From: a bacterium
GTDB taxonomy: Bacteria > Krumholzibacteriota > Krumholzibacteriia > LZORAL124-64-63
Assembly (NCBI GenBank): GCA_016703265.1
Contig: JADJCK010000004.1
Span: 186,001-250,000, forward strand
Direction of reading: 5' to 3'
DNA length: 64,000 bases
How positions within the stretch are numbered: the stretch's first letter is position 1; each line of letters starts with the position of its first letter. The notes below the pieces were generated by a model. That model searched no databases and had not been told where the DNA came from. It saw only the letters and a list, made by a program, of their open reading frames with translations. A program made the position numbers and the translations under genes. This document shows, in pieces, positions 55,721 to 64,000 of this stretch.

Positions 55721-55877
55721 CGCCCCAAACGCTGTCGGTCACACTGCGAAAGCCGCGCCACTGCGGAAATCGCGGATTGACCAGCGAAAGGGCTCCGTGG
55801 GATCATGGCATCGTTTGATGCGGTTCCGGGCTGGGGGCGGGATGCGATCTTGTGAGCTAGCTTCGACTTGATCTGAC

Positions 55878-55907
55878 AGATCGTGCTCCAAAGAACAAAC
55901 GATCTTT
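55878..55907 (-). terminator. Weak hairpin between convergent genes
   Basis: AGATCGT (55878-55884) pairs with ACGATCT (55899-55905) around a 14-base loop, near the stop of rtcB and that of the minus-strand operon. Short and without a clear T-run; a tentative shared terminator. Confidence 0.25.
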
Positions 55908-55931
55908 CAGGTCCAGTTGCCGCTGTCTCAA

Positions 55932-56702
55932 CTAGCGCCCCTCTTGGCTTCGCACCCAGGCCTCGTCCTCCTCGGTGGCGTGCTGCCATAGAGAGGTCAG
56001 CCCCCACCACTTGATCCCGCCCCCGCGCGAGTCCGAACCGGCACACACACCAGGAATGCCGTCAGCGCCGCAGTACGTCACTTCGACATTCCACGCCTTC
56101 GTTGCATCTGCGATACGTAGGGCCTCGTCCAGATCCTGGATGTGCTCCGAGACCGTGATGTACGGCTTGCTTCTTCCTTCCTGTCGGCTCACCGTGAAGC
56201 TTCCTCCGATCCGTTCCACCATCAGCTTGTCCAGGTTCTTGCCGCGTTGCTCGCCTGCGCCTTCATCCGTTCCCTTGCAATCCCCGCAGACGCGATCAAG
56301 AGAGGTCCGCGTGACCCGACGACGGCAGTACCCGCACCGCTGGGGGTCGCTGCTCCAGTATCCCGTTTGGGGAAATTCCTCTCGTGACGCGCGCCACTCG
56401 ACCATGCTCGGATGGTCCTCGGGGAGCCACGAGCCTTCACCATCTGTTGGTGACTCAGGGCAATTTCCGTGCAGGTAGCCCAAGATCCAGTATTCGGACT
56501 CACGTGAGCAGGACATGATCTCTGCCTTCGAGATCCGGGTGAACCCCTCCTTCGAAGGGCAGTACACCTCAATGCGTCCCGGATGTGTGTAGGGATTCCC
56601 CACCAGGTAGTGCCGAGCCGTCCCGCAAGTATCATTGATTTCCACCCACAGGCAGTCGTCAATCTCATACTCCGCATCCGATGCCGATAAGCGAACCTTC
56701 AC
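55932..56702 (-). CDS. Unknown protein with central zinc ribbon
   Basis: 256 aa from GTG 56702 (GGGAG 7 bases upstream). Central C-G-Y-C-R-R and C-G-D-C-K-G spaced 17 residues apart form a zinc ribbon. The flanks are acidic and aromatic-rich; W-V-E-I-N-D near the start. No family recognised. Last gene of the RtcB2-PrfH run, so it may be an accessory or an independent gene. Confidence 0.65.
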   Translation of the reverse strand: MKVRLSASDAEYEIDDCLWVEINDTCGTARHYLVGNPYTHPGRIEVYCPSKEGFTRISKAEIMSCSRESEYWILGYLHGNCPESPTDGEGSWLPEDHPSMVEWRASREEFPQTGYWSSDPQRCGYCRRRVTRTSLDRVCGDCKGTDEGAGEQRGKNLDKLMVERIGGSFTVSRQEGRSKPYITVSEHIQDLDEALRIADATKAWNVEVTYCGADGIPGVCAGSDSRGGGIKWWGLTSLWQHATEEDEAWVRSQEGR

Positions 56703-56763
56703 GTCTGATCTCCCTTCCGGACCCCGCGCACTCGGAAACAGGTGGTAACGCCCAGGACTGGAT

Positions 56764-57183
56764 TCACATGACGCTCATTCGAATCGCGTGACACAACTTC
56801 ACGATCTGCGCATCCTCAAGATCAATATCAAGCTGGCGCAGGCGACGACGTCCCAACCGTCGATCCAGCATTGCGAACGCACGGATCAGGTCGTCTTCTG
56901 AATGAAGTGCCTCGTCGATGTTGCAAGTCAGATATTCCTCGACGGCACGGATGAACTCTTCTTCGTCGTAGACATCCTGCTCGGCCACTTCATCATGCGT
57001 GTATCTGGCATTCAGCTTCTTGTAGTACCCGGCGCCGAATACCTTCTCGCCGTCAAGGGTGATCCAGGCCTCGCCGACGTCGTCGTGCGCGCCGCGATAT
57101 GAAGTCACGTAGATGTCGACCCGCTTGCTGAGCTCTGGGCACAGCATGCTCTTGAAGCTCTTTCTCTTGCCGGACCAATTCAT
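56764..57183 (-). CDS. SF0329 family-like protein
   Basis: 139 aa from ATG 57183 (a GTG at 57231 in frame is less likely). N-W-S-G-K-R-K-S-F-K, L-C-P-E-L, V-T-S-Y-R-G-A-H-D-D-V-G-E-A-W-I-T-L-D-G-E agree with the SF0329 family, small proteins of unknown function often near immunity or repair genes. Cytoplasmic, acidic C-terminus. Confidence 0.6.
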   Translation of the reverse strand: MNWSGKRKSFKSMLCPELSKRVDIYVTSYRGAHDDVGEAWITLDGEKVFGAGYYKKLNARYTHDEVAEQDVYDEEEFIRAVEEYLTCNIDEALHSEDDLIRAFAMLDRRLGRRRLRQLDIDLEDAQIVKLCHAIRMSVM

Positions 57184-57304
57184 CGCTTGCACAATCTCCT
57201 TGTTCACTCGTCGCGAGGCGGGCTCGTTCACTTTCGCGATACTGTCGCATCGGAATTGCGGGCGAGGCGTACTCGCTGCAGCCCAACAAAGAAGTCACAA
57301 AGCC

Positions 57305-57604
57305 TCAATTTCGACGCCGAACGTGACCCTCAATCGCTCTGATGCCAGCAAGCATCCGCTCCCTGGCCGCCGCATTGGCCGAATGGACGGCGATCTTCGG
57401 CGGTGAGAATTCGCGCAAAGCCACTTCCTCCTCGATCCAGAGGATCACGTCGTATCCCGTTCCCCTCGCATCGTCTCCCAGGTCATGATCCAGACTCAGC
57501 TCCTGTACGGCGCCGGTCTTGAGAAGTTCGATGGCTTCTGACGGCCAGTACACGCGAATCCAGCCTTCCGGCGCTGCGCGCTCGTCATCCAGAAAGACCT
57601 TCAT
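57305..57604 (-). CDS. Cyclic-phosphate processing receiver-like protein (cREC)
   Basis: 99 aa. Reads V-F-L-D-D-E-R-x-A-P-x-G-W near the start, then L-S-L-D-H-D-L-G-D and I-A-V-H-S-A-N at the end. This is the cREC layout: a receiver-like fold whose acidic and His residues are proposed to process 2',3'-cyclic phosphates, known from RNA-repair neighbourhoods. It lies 54 bases after PrfH. A phosphotransfer receiver role is unlikely, since no kinase partner or usual Lys is seen. Confidence 0.8.
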   Translation of the reverse strand: MKVFLDDERAAPEGWIRVYWPSEAIELLKTGAVQELSLDHDLGDDARGTGYDVILWIEEEVALREFSPPKIAVHSANAAARERMLAGIRAIEGHVRRRN

Positions 57605-57658
57605 GCCGCACCGCTCCTTCTGGGCGTCGAGGCCCCTGGGCGCTGCCGCGCGCCGGGC

Positions 57659-58306
57659 CTATTGCCCTGCACGCCGCCCGCCCCGCGCGCGGAAATCTGC
57701 GCCCTCGTACACCCGAATCGGATTCCCTCTCTCCAACTGATCGTGCCCCTCCCAGCGCTGCTGCCTGGCAGCATCCAACTGGCGCTCACCGCTGCGGTGC
57801 ACCAGAATCGCCAACCGTTCCAGCGCGCGCTTGCGATTGGCGATCTGGGATCGTTCATCGCGAGCGATGGCCACCAGCCCTGTCGGGACATGGACAGCGC
57901 GGACGGCCGACTCCGTGGTGTTCACGTGCTGTCCGCCGGGACCCGAGGCGCGCATCACTTCAATCCGTACATCCCGCTCGGAGAACACCGGTGTCGCGGG
58001 TACGGGGACGCGCCGCACGCCGACAAACCAGTTCTTTCGCTTGTTTTCGGGCCGGAAGCGCGAGGTGCCGATCCACTGGACGGTGCCCTCAAGGGTCGCA
58101 GCAAAGGCGGCGCAGTCATCGCCGGACAGGTGAATCAGAGCCGAGAGGAGCGTGCCGGGTTCCGGCCCGGGCTCGGTTTCGATCAGTTCGGCGTTGAGTT
58201 CGGCCCCACGCGCCTCCATGAGGAGCACTTCGACCAGCTGTGCGGCCACCCAGGCGCACTCCACCGGCCCGCGGCCGGATGTGATCTGAATCAGCTCTGT
58301 GCTCAT
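57659..58306 (-). CDS. prfH: Peptide chain release factor H (PrfH)
   Basis: 215 aa. R-A-S-G-P-G-G-Q-H-V-N-T-T-E-S-A-V-R is the GGQ peptidyl-tRNA hydrolysis motif. The protein lacks the domain that reads stop codons, as PrfH does. Its ATG overlaps the RtcB2 stop (ATGA). PrfH frees ribosomes stalled after cleavage in the decoding centre so that the partner RtcB2 can reseal 16S rRNA. The pair here is complete and intact, unlike the broken E. coli K-12 copy. Confidence 0.95.
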   Translation of the reverse strand: MSTELIQITSGRGPVECAWVAAQLVEVLLMEARGAELNAELIETEPGPEPGTLLSALIHLSGDDCAAFAATLEGTVQWIGTSRFRPENKRKNWFVGVRRVPVPATPVFSERDVRIEVMRASGPGGQHVNTTESAVRAVHVPTGLVAIARDERSQIANRKRALERLAILVHRSGERQLDAARQQRWEGHDQLERGNPIRVYEGADFRARGGRRAGQ

Positions 58307-59418
58307 CTTTCCCTGACCTTGTACGTCAACACGGGGGTGAACGAGGCGATGACCCGGATCAGGCCGAACGTCTGCATGTTCTCGATGATCGTCTCGATGT
58401 CCTTATAGGCCTGGGGGGCTTCTTCGTACAGCAGGCTCTTGTCTTCGCAGATGACGTAGCTCCCCACGCCGGTCCGGCGCAGCGAGTCGGCGCTGTAGCG
58501 CTCCCGCAAGCGGCCCTCGCATTCCGAGCGGCTCCATTTGCGGCCGGCTCCGTGGGCCACGGACCAGAGATTCGGCTCCTGTTCGCCGCTCGGCATCACC
58601 AGATAGCTGGCTGCTCCGCGTGATCCTGGGATGACAACGGCGCCGGCATCAGAGGGGGCTGCGCCTTTGCGGTGCAGACAACAGGGCCCATCGTCGGTCG
58701 CCACCTGAGTGACGGAATTGTGCACCAGATCCACCACGCGGCGGTATCCGCTCCCCAACTGTTCGAGAAAGCGCAGCGCGATCAGTTCCCGGTTGGCGCC
58801 CGCCCAGCCAATGGCATTCTGGTGACGTTCCAGGTAGATCGCGGCTTCCTCGCCGCCGGCGGCCAGACTGCCATCGCGGAACCGGGTTGTATGGGCCCGC
58901 AGCAACGCTTCGCCGAGTCCGCGGGAGCCTGAATGCACCAACAGCGCAAGTGCGTCCTTCTTCAAGCCCAGCGACTGGAATGTCTCGGGGTCCGGGATAT
59001 CCTTCGCGCGCAGGAGTTCCGCAAAGTGGTTGCCGCCACCGATCGTGCCCACAGATCTGGCATGGCCCTCTTCCCGGGCCCCACGCTCTTCGAGCCAAGC
59101 AACCGCATCGCCATCCCACGGCTCTTCCAGATGGCAGAGCTTCTTGGACCATCTTTCCGGCTTGGCTCTGGCCACCTCAAGATCGGTCGCGAACAGCCCC
59201 ATACCGCAACCCACGTCCGAACCGACCAGATGGGGATAGAACTCCAGCCTCGAAAGCATGGCGGCGCCAACCGGCGAGCCCTTTCCCGGGTGCAGGTCCG
59301 GGAAGCCCGCAACCCTGACCATGCCGGACAAAGCGGCCACCCGCTCCAGCTGGCGAAGCGCTTCGCCCTCGATTCGGGCGTCAGAGGTGGCGAAGAGTGA
59401 GATCGGCTTGTCGTTCAC
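58303..59418 (-). CDS. rtcB2: RtcB2, RNA ligase paired with PrfH
   Basis: 371 aa from GTG 59418, with AAGGA 9 bases upstream. P-D-L-H-P-G-K-G-S-P-V-G, G-S-D-V-G-C-G-M, G-T-I-G-G-G-N-H-F, H-S-G-S-R-G-L-G and A-H-G-A-G-R give the full set of metal and GMP-binding residues. The canonical P-G-K-G distinguishes it from the tRNA-linked RtcB at 54554. Expected substrate: rRNA cut at the decoding centre, by analogy with known PrfH partners. Confidence 0.95.
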   Translation of the reverse strand: MNDKPISLFATSDARIEGEALRQLERVAALSGMVRVAGFPDLHPGKGSPVGAAMLSRLEFYPHLVGSDVGCGMGLFATDLEVARAKPERWSKKLCHLEEPWDGDAVAWLEERGAREEGHARSVGTIGGGNHFAELLRAKDIPDPETFQSLGLKKDALALLVHSGSRGLGEALLRAHTTRFRDGSLAAGGEEAAIYLERHQNAIGWAGANRELIALRFLEQLGSGYRRVVDLVHNSVTQVATDDGPCCLHRKGAAPSDAGAVVIPGSRGAASYLVMPSGEQEPNLWSVAHGAGRKWSRSECEGRLRERYSADSLRRTGVGSYVICEDKSLLYEEAPQAYKDIETIIENMQTFGLIRVIASFTPVLTYKVRER

Positions 59419-59629
59419 GGGATGCGTTCCTTCTGTATTTCGATCGGCTTGGCTCGGCACCAGGGATGTCCTCGGGGTGAACTTCCGTTTTCGTCATGTC
59501 GCAGGCATGCGGACCATTGTGACAGACGGCGTCACTTTGAATCGAACAGGGTATGCGGTTCCGAAGGCAGTGATTCGATCTCCTCGACTCGCCGGTGGTC
59601 TGTTGTCGCGATCGGCGGGCTCCAGGGCT

Positions 59630-59977
59630 CTACTCATAGATCTTGCCACAATAGAGCATGACTGCGAACTGCTTCCAGGGATTGTCAGGCGACAGCTCGC
59701 CGAAATCGGTGTCTTCAGCCCATCTGGCGGCCGCGCTCAGGAACGTGTCGATCTTCGTGTTTTCCCACCCACCCGCGTCCGGCCCATACCGTGAACTCGG
59801 CTCGGCGCGCTCGGCCGTGATCGCGCGCTTGCGATCCTCAATCAGTGCCTGGACGAATACGAGTAGGGTCTGGGAATCACAGACATCATCAAGCACCTCG
59901 TGCAGCTCTTTGCGCGGCGGCTCCACGGGTTGCGGTACGGATCTCGACACTCTCTTGGCGCGTTTTTGCGAGGACAT
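59630..59977 (-). CDS. DUF7660-like protein
   Basis: 115 aa from ATG 59977 (GTG 59989, overlapping the upstream permease stop, is an alternative). After a basic leader, H-E-V-L-D-D-V, F-V-Q-A-L-I-E-D-R, G-W-E-N-T-K-I-D-T-F-L, then N-P-W-K-Q-F-A-V-M-L-Y-C-G-K-I-Y-E match the DUF7660 pattern, proteins usually found in toxin-immunity or variable gene clusters. The gene is last in the ABC-2 operon and 212 bases before RtcB2. Confidence 0.75.
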   Translation of the reverse strand: MSSQKRAKRVSRSVPQPVEPPRKELHEVLDDVCDSQTLLVFVQALIEDRKRAITAERAEPSSRYGPDAGGWENTKIDTFLSAAARWAEDTDFGELSPDNPWKQFAVMLYCGKIYE

Positions 59978-59981
59978 GGAT

Positions 59982-61874
59982 TCACTCACTCTTCTGATGT
60001 TCTGCCGTCACAACTGTCTCGTCGAGGACTGCCGTCTCCCAGCGACCGTAGAGCGTCCTCCACATCCCGGGCACCACCCAACCGAGCGCGTAGCGAAGCC
60101 TCGGCTCCGGATTGAGATGCCGCGGAATGAGAATCTCGTTCCCGCCCTCGGCCGTGAAGAGCCTGCCCGCGCCGTCGCCCGGCAACCGGCACACCACGGG
60201 ACCAGGCGCCTCGCCGTCGAATACAGGACGGATGACGATGTGGCTTCCGCGCACGCCAACGACCGCCGACAGTTGAGGTATGCGCTCGAAGAGATCCCGC
60301 TCACGATGCGCGAAGTCTCTCGTTGCCTCCGCCTGTCGGCCCAGAACGCGCTCCAGGTCGATGCCCGCCCCCTGAGCGGTGTCGTACCACCACGCCGCGC
60401 CCGTGAGGTCGTGCCGAGCGCCGGGCCGCGCCATGCTCCCAAGAAGCCGTGCCGGCGCGTCCTTGCCGTAGGCATCAACGAGGGCCCGGAAGAACGATTC
60501 CCCCAGGGCATAGACCACCGCATCGTCGCGCTCTTCACACAATCGCTCGTCGTCGGACAGCAGATCGAATGCGACCGGATCCTTGACCTCAATGGCCGCC
60601 GCATAGCGTCGCAACTCCTCAAGACCGGCCGGATAGAGTTGGTGTTCCACAAACGTCGCCAGTCCTTCGTGCGCAAACCTGGTTGACGCCCAATGCTTCG
60701 CCATGGCACCTTTGCTCAGTTTTTCCACATACACGTGCGCCGTCTCGTGGGCGAGGACCGCCCGCACTGCGCTGTCCCCCAAAGCACGCTCGAGCGGAAT
60801 CCTGATCTTCGTCCAGTGCGCATCCCCAAGAACGCCGTCCCGACTCTCGCCCCCCAGATCCGCCACGATTCTTATGTCAAGTGGCGGACACTGCAGGGCC
60901 AACGCCACAGCTTCGCAAATGCTGTCCGCCGCAGCTATCAGGCCTCTTGCGTCCGTCTTCTGGGACGTGCGATAGACGAACTCGTAGTAGCGCGTTTCCT
61001 GCCTCTGGAATGCCGCCTCACCGCCTGGATGGCGTTCATCCTGTGTGTCATTGTCACTGCCGCCGTCGCCCAGCGCAACCATTCCCACGATCCAGATCAC
61101 TGGCAGCGACCACGTCCCGATGCGCGCAGCGCCAGCAGCCAGCGCTCGCCGGCGCGGGGAACGAAGTCCACCGCCACCAGGCCATGCATTGAGTTGGCTG
61201 AATCCGACTGTGACTAACGCAACAGCCGTCACGGCGAGGCCAGCGTACAGAAGACTCTGTCGCCAAGCGACGGGTGCCGGTGGATCCGCAAGTGCGGCGC
61301 CAAGGTATCGGCTTGGGTCCACGTAGGCGATCACCTTCCAGTCGGCTTCGCGCAGCCACATGAAGCCCCAGATCACCGCTGCCGACACCAGGGCGTACCA
61401 TTTTCCGGCGAGCGAGATCATCAGGGCGACGCTATAGATGGCGATCGCGACAATCAGCAACTGCGCCAGCACCCCCATTTGCGTTCCAGCGTGAAGCGGG
61501 GCATCCAGCGAGGTCTTCGTCCACGCCTGCTGCACCAGATCGTAACCACGCTGGGGCAAGATCATGAGTACGATGGCGCCGGCGCCGGCGCACCACTTGG
61601 CCAGGAGCACCCGGGTGCGCCCGACCGGAAGCGTGTCCAGGAACTTCAGTGTGCCGTCGCGGGCCTCAGCTCCGGTCTGGCCGGCAGCTATCAGGAATGC
61701 TACCAAGACGATCCACAGCACCCATTCATCCACGAACTCTGATTGAGGGCTCGCATCGGGCATATCCAGGAACTCCGTGCCCATGACAAAGACGAAGTCC
61801 ACGAGCCAGATCGCCGCCGCGAGCATGAGCGCCGGCGCGACGGCACGGAGTTCCTTGCGAATCAATTGTCGCAT
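59982..61874 (-). CDS. ABC-2 type permease fused to a gluzincin-like peptidase
   Basis: 630 aa from ATG 61874, overlapping the upstream permease stop (ATGA). Six hydrophobic spans in the first 280 residues, ABC-2 style (L-A-K-W near the second). The rest, about residues 300-630, is a peptidase-like domain: L-A-H-E-T-A-H-V-Y with E following in F-A-H-E-G-L-A-T-F-V-E, a zincin-type HExxH site that looks complete. The architecture is known from transporters of unknown substrate. Confidence 0.75.
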   Translation of the reverse strand: MRQLIRKELRAVAPALMLAAAIWLVDFVFVMGTEFLDMPDASPQSEFVDEWVLWIVLVAFLIAAGQTGAEARDGTLKFLDTLPVGRTRVLLAKWCAGAGAIVLMILPQRGYDLVQQAWTKTSLDAPLHAGTQMGVLAQLLIVAIAIYSVALMISLAGKWYALVSAAVIWGFMWLREADWKVIAYVDPSRYLGAALADPPAPVAWRQSLLYAGLAVTAVALVTVGFSQLNAWPGGGGLRSPRRRALAAGAARIGTWSLPVIWIVGMVALGDGGSDNDTQDERHPGGEAAFQRQETRYYEFVYRTSQKTDARGLIAAADSICEAVALALQCPPLDIRIVADLGGESRDGVLGDAHWTKIRIPLERALGDSAVRAVLAHETAHVYVEKLSKGAMAKHWASTRFAHEGLATFVEHQLYPAGLEELRRYAAAIEVKDPVAFDLLSDDERLCEERDDAVVYALGESFFRALVDAYGKDAPARLLGSMARPGARHDLTGAAWWYDTAQGAGIDLERVLGRQAEATRDFAHRERDLFERIPQLSAVVGVRGSHIVIRPVFDGEAPGPVVCRLPGDGAGRLFTAEGGNEILIPRHLNPEPRLRYALGWVVPGMWRTLYGRWETAVLDETVVTAEHQKSE

Positions 61875-63454
61875 CACGAATCGGACCTCCGTGCCGTGTC
61901 TGCGCTTGCAGAGCGCCATTCGGCCCATTCGGCCACGAAGTCCTCCAAAGTGGCCCCGGTGGCGCGCCGCCAGCGGAGCGAAACCGGGTGTGCCGCGTCC
62001 CGGATTGACGCCACGGCATTGCGGCGCACTTCACGGCCGAGAACGTCGCCGAGGAATGTCCTCAAGGCTACGGAACCATAGCGTTGTGCAGCGAACCTGA
62101 GTCCGCCTGCTGCCATGGAGCCCGCTTCATCAGCGCCTACCCGTTCACGCAATGTCAGCCAGGCATCCAGGTCGTGACGATCAACGACTTCCATATCTGC
62201 CCTGCCGCAATCCCCGGCGTCGGCGATGGCGGAATCGACGCCGGCAACCGTTCCAGGCCACCAGGACACGAACCCGTCCAGTACCCACGACGTCTGCTCG
62301 CGCTCCAGCCGCCCGAGGCTCCGGGCCAGGAGTGCTTCCCGAATCACGCGCGCTCGGAGCTCCTCGCCCTCGCCGGCCAGCAGACGCAGATCCAACCTCA
62401 GCATCACGCCCTGTTCGTGAACTATGTCGCCAGGACTGATCTCATGTGGAAGCATGTTTCGACGGTGCACGAGATGTACCGGCGGCAGGTCCTCACAGTC
62501 CAGATAAGTGGCCAATCGGTCGAGATCCCCGCTTATCCATTGCGCCACCCGTTCCATTGCGGCCTGCTCCTCCGGTAGCAGATCACCGACAGCAGACGCC
62601 ACGACGACGCGCGTACGCAGGCTGACGATCTCTACGGCGCCGGGGAACTGGAGGGGGCGATTGTGCTTTCGATTCTCGTCGTACGTGAAGCGTATGATTG
62701 CAATCGCGAGCAGCAGACTGATGATCACCGTACGCTCCCTGGAGGACATTCGCTGCGCCAGCGCCGGGCCCAGGTGCCCCCCGAAACCCGCTCCCAGCGC
62801 GAACGCCACAGAGATCCAGACCAGGCTGGCAAAAGCAGCCACAAGCAGAGCGACCACTGGAAAGTCGTAGCGCTCGTAAGCGAAATCGGAACCCACGAGA
62901 GCCCAAGGCATCGCGTGTTCAAAGCCGCGGGCGGGCAGGGTTGGCATGAACACCAGGACGGCAATCGTCACCACGACAACTGCGAGCCGGTAGCGCCCGG
63001 TGAAGGCCCAGGCGAATGTGAAGCTGTACACGAGACCGGCATGAGCGAAGGACCGGGCTGCGATGATCGCAATCTGCCGCGCCGTCACGGCATCTGTTGT
63101 TCTGCCGGCCCAGACGGCCAGGCCCAAACCGACCGCCAGTCCCAAACCGACCGCCGCTATTCCCAGTATGAACTTGATGGCAACCATACGGCTGCGTGAG
63201 ATCGGAATGCCGTCAATGAAGACATGAACCGGATGATGGTACTCCGAGGCAACCAGAGCCTGGGCCAGCACGAGACAGCTGATGGGCAGCAGACTGAAAT
63301 GGAGCAGCCGCAGAGCTTCCAGCGGCGTGTCGTTGGACTTCCCGATCACCGGCAGCGCGGCTATCAGCAGTACGCTCCCCGCAATCACGAGTACAGTGGC
63401 GAGGAGCAGGCCGCGGTGCTGGCGCCATTCCTTGACGAGAATTCCGTACGTCAT
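61874..63454 (-). CDS. ABC-2 type permease with degenerate peptidase-like domain
   Basis: 526 aa from ATG 63454, overlapping the ATPase stop (ATGA). Six spans in the first half, then about 250 residues parallel to the peptidase half of the downstream permease, but the HExxH position reads R-E-A-L-L, so it should be inactive. Paired with the gene below it may form a heterodimeric transporter. Confidence 0.75.
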   Translation of the reverse strand: MTYGILVKEWRQHRGLLLATVLVIAGSVLLIAALPVIGKSNDTPLEALRLLHFSLLPISCLVLAQALVASEYHHPVHVFIDGIPISRSRMVAIKFILGIAAVGLGLAVGLGLAVWAGRTTDAVTARQIAIIAARSFAHAGLVYSFTFAWAFTGRYRLAVVVVTIAVLVFMPTLPARGFEHAMPWALVGSDFAYERYDFPVVALLVAAFASLVWISVAFALGAGFGGHLGPALAQRMSSRERTVIISLLLAIAIIRFTYDENRKHNRPLQFPGAVEIVSLRTRVVVASAVGDLLPEEQAAMERVAQWISGDLDRLATYLDCEDLPPVHLVHRRNMLPHEISPGDIVHEQGVMLRLDLRLLAGEGEELRARVIREALLARSLGRLEREQTSWVLDGFVSWWPGTVAGVDSAIADAGDCGRADMEVVDRHDLDAWLTLRERVGADEAGSMAAGGLRFAAQRYGSVALRTFLGDVLGREVRRNAVASIRDAAHPVSLRWRRATGATLEDFVAEWAEWRSASADTARRSDS

Positions 63455-64000
63455 GACGAGGCTGCCGGCGCGCGTACGAACGCCACAAAGATGTCCTCAA
63501 GCGACAGCGGTACGCGGGTCGATCCTGGAGGCAACGTGTCGTCCGACCACGCACCAGAGCGCGAGTGCAGTGTGACTCGCCGCATCTCGTCAATGGTGGC
63601 GTCGTTCCAGATAGCGAGATCGTTGTTCTGCGGCAGGTCGGCGCCAACCGGCACGAGGTATTGCCGCACACGATCGCGAAGCTCAGCCATCGCGCCCTCG
63701 AAGCGCATACGTCCCTGATGGATGATGCCGACGCGATCCGCACAGCGCTCCACCTCGTCGATCAGATGGGACGAGAACAGGGTTGTGCATCCGCGTTGGC
63801 GGGCTTGCTGCGTCACGAGCTCCATGAACTCACGGCGAGCGAGCGGATCCAGCCCGGCCGTGGGTTCGTCCAGGACCAGCAGATCGGGGTGGGGCGCCAC
63901 CGCGAGGGCCAGAGCCAGTTTGGCCGTCATGCCCCCCGACAGCTCGCTGCACCGCCGTCGCTCCGGGATATCGAAGATCCTGAGCAGGCGGGCGAACTCC
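63451..64000 (-). CDS. ABC transporter ATP-binding protein (C-terminal part; start beyond window)
   Basis: Frame open to the right edge. L-S-G-G-M (signature), D-L-L-V-L-D-E-P-T-A-G-L-D (Walker B), and S-S-H-L-I-D-E (H-loop) are present; Walker A lies outside. A C-terminal segment of about 60 residues follows the core. It energises the two ABC-2 permeases encoded next. ATPases of this group often drive export of peptides, antibiotics or sodium. Confidence 0.9.
   Translation of the reverse strand, partial: EFARLLRIFDIPERRRCSELSGGMTAKLALALAVAPHPDLLVLDEPTAGLDPLARREFMELVTQQARQRGCTTLFSSHLIDEVERCADRVGIIHQGRMRFEGAMAELRDRVRQYLVPVGADLPQNNDLAIWNDATIDEMRRVTLHSRSGAWSDDTLPPGSTRVPLSLEDIFVAFVRAPAASS

Noticed and set aside
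59419..59629. Sigma-54/RtcR-type promoter before RtcB2
   Set aside because: No GG-N10-GC -24/-12 pattern was seen, and no RtcR gene is in the window.

Overview
The window comes from a high-GC, diderm (Gram-negative) bacterium, probably an uncultivated lineage. Evidence for an outer envelope: several lipoprotein signal peptides, a beta-barrel-like outer-membrane protein and periplasmic CsgG/LpoB-like proteins. A large secreted protein ends in an FlgD/T9SS-like sorting domain, a type common in Krumholzibacteriota/Eisenbacteria-like and FCB-related groups, but the sequence alone does not settle the phylum. No ribosomal-protein or other good phylogenetic marker is present. At least seven otherwise well-preserved genes are each broken by one small frameshift, which looks more like indel errors in an assembly than like decay.

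The most striking content is RNA repair, spread over two blocks. Block A (1-10.9 kb) has two tandem polymerase-beta-type nucleotidyltransferases and a PTH2-like protein on the plus strand. Facing them is a tightly packed minus-strand operon: a methyltransferase, an RNA ligase, an HD-Pnk end-healing enzyme, a PnuC nicotinamide-riboside transporter and a NadR-type NMN adenylyltransferase/kinase. Block B (43.9-59.4 kb) has an HDOD-WD40-metallophosphoesterase fusion, a Thg1-like 3'-5' polymerase overlapping a polynucleotide-kinase-like ATPase, a divergent RNase Z-like enzyme, a macrodomain protein and DUF4291. It also has a tRNA-Arg(CCG), an odd tRNA-Arg(ACG)-like sequence and an RtcB ligase in one unit behind a promoter/operator and a terminator-like leader, and a second RtcB operon with release-factor-like PrfH and a cyclic-phosphate receiver-like protein (cREC). 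Together these could heal 5' and 3' RNA ends, reseal them by two ligase chemistries, rebuild 5' ends, mature 3' ends and rescue ribosomes.

Between the blocks lies a signalling and envelope region. 11.4-13.5 kb holds an RbfA-like protein and an HExxH/TPR protein. 13.6-17.3 kb holds two lipoproteins and a secreted M48 protease. 18.1-26.3 kb runs on the plus strand: ECF-type sigma factor, anti-sigma factor, three FHA proteins, a membrane Ser/Thr kinase, a PP2C-protease-FHA fusion and a second PP2C. 26.3-35.6 kb runs on the minus strand: YcfL-like and CsgG/LpoB-like lipoproteins, an LPP20-like secreted protein, an FHA-ABC transporter and an outer-membrane protein. The set resembles the phospho-signalling proteins of type VI secretion loci, but no secretion structural gene is present.

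Mobile DNA: a 1.2-kb IS3-family element (36.2-37.4 kb), and a degraded 2.6-kb IS21-type element (41.0-43.6 kb) inserted in an HD-domain gene whose two halves rejoin in frame when the element and one TA are removed. A second Ser/Thr kinase, with a C-terminal CBM25/26-like segment, lies between them. The right edge (59.6-64 kb) holds a DUF7660 protein and an ABC-2 transporter operon whose two permeases carry peptidase-like domains. Both window edges cut genes.
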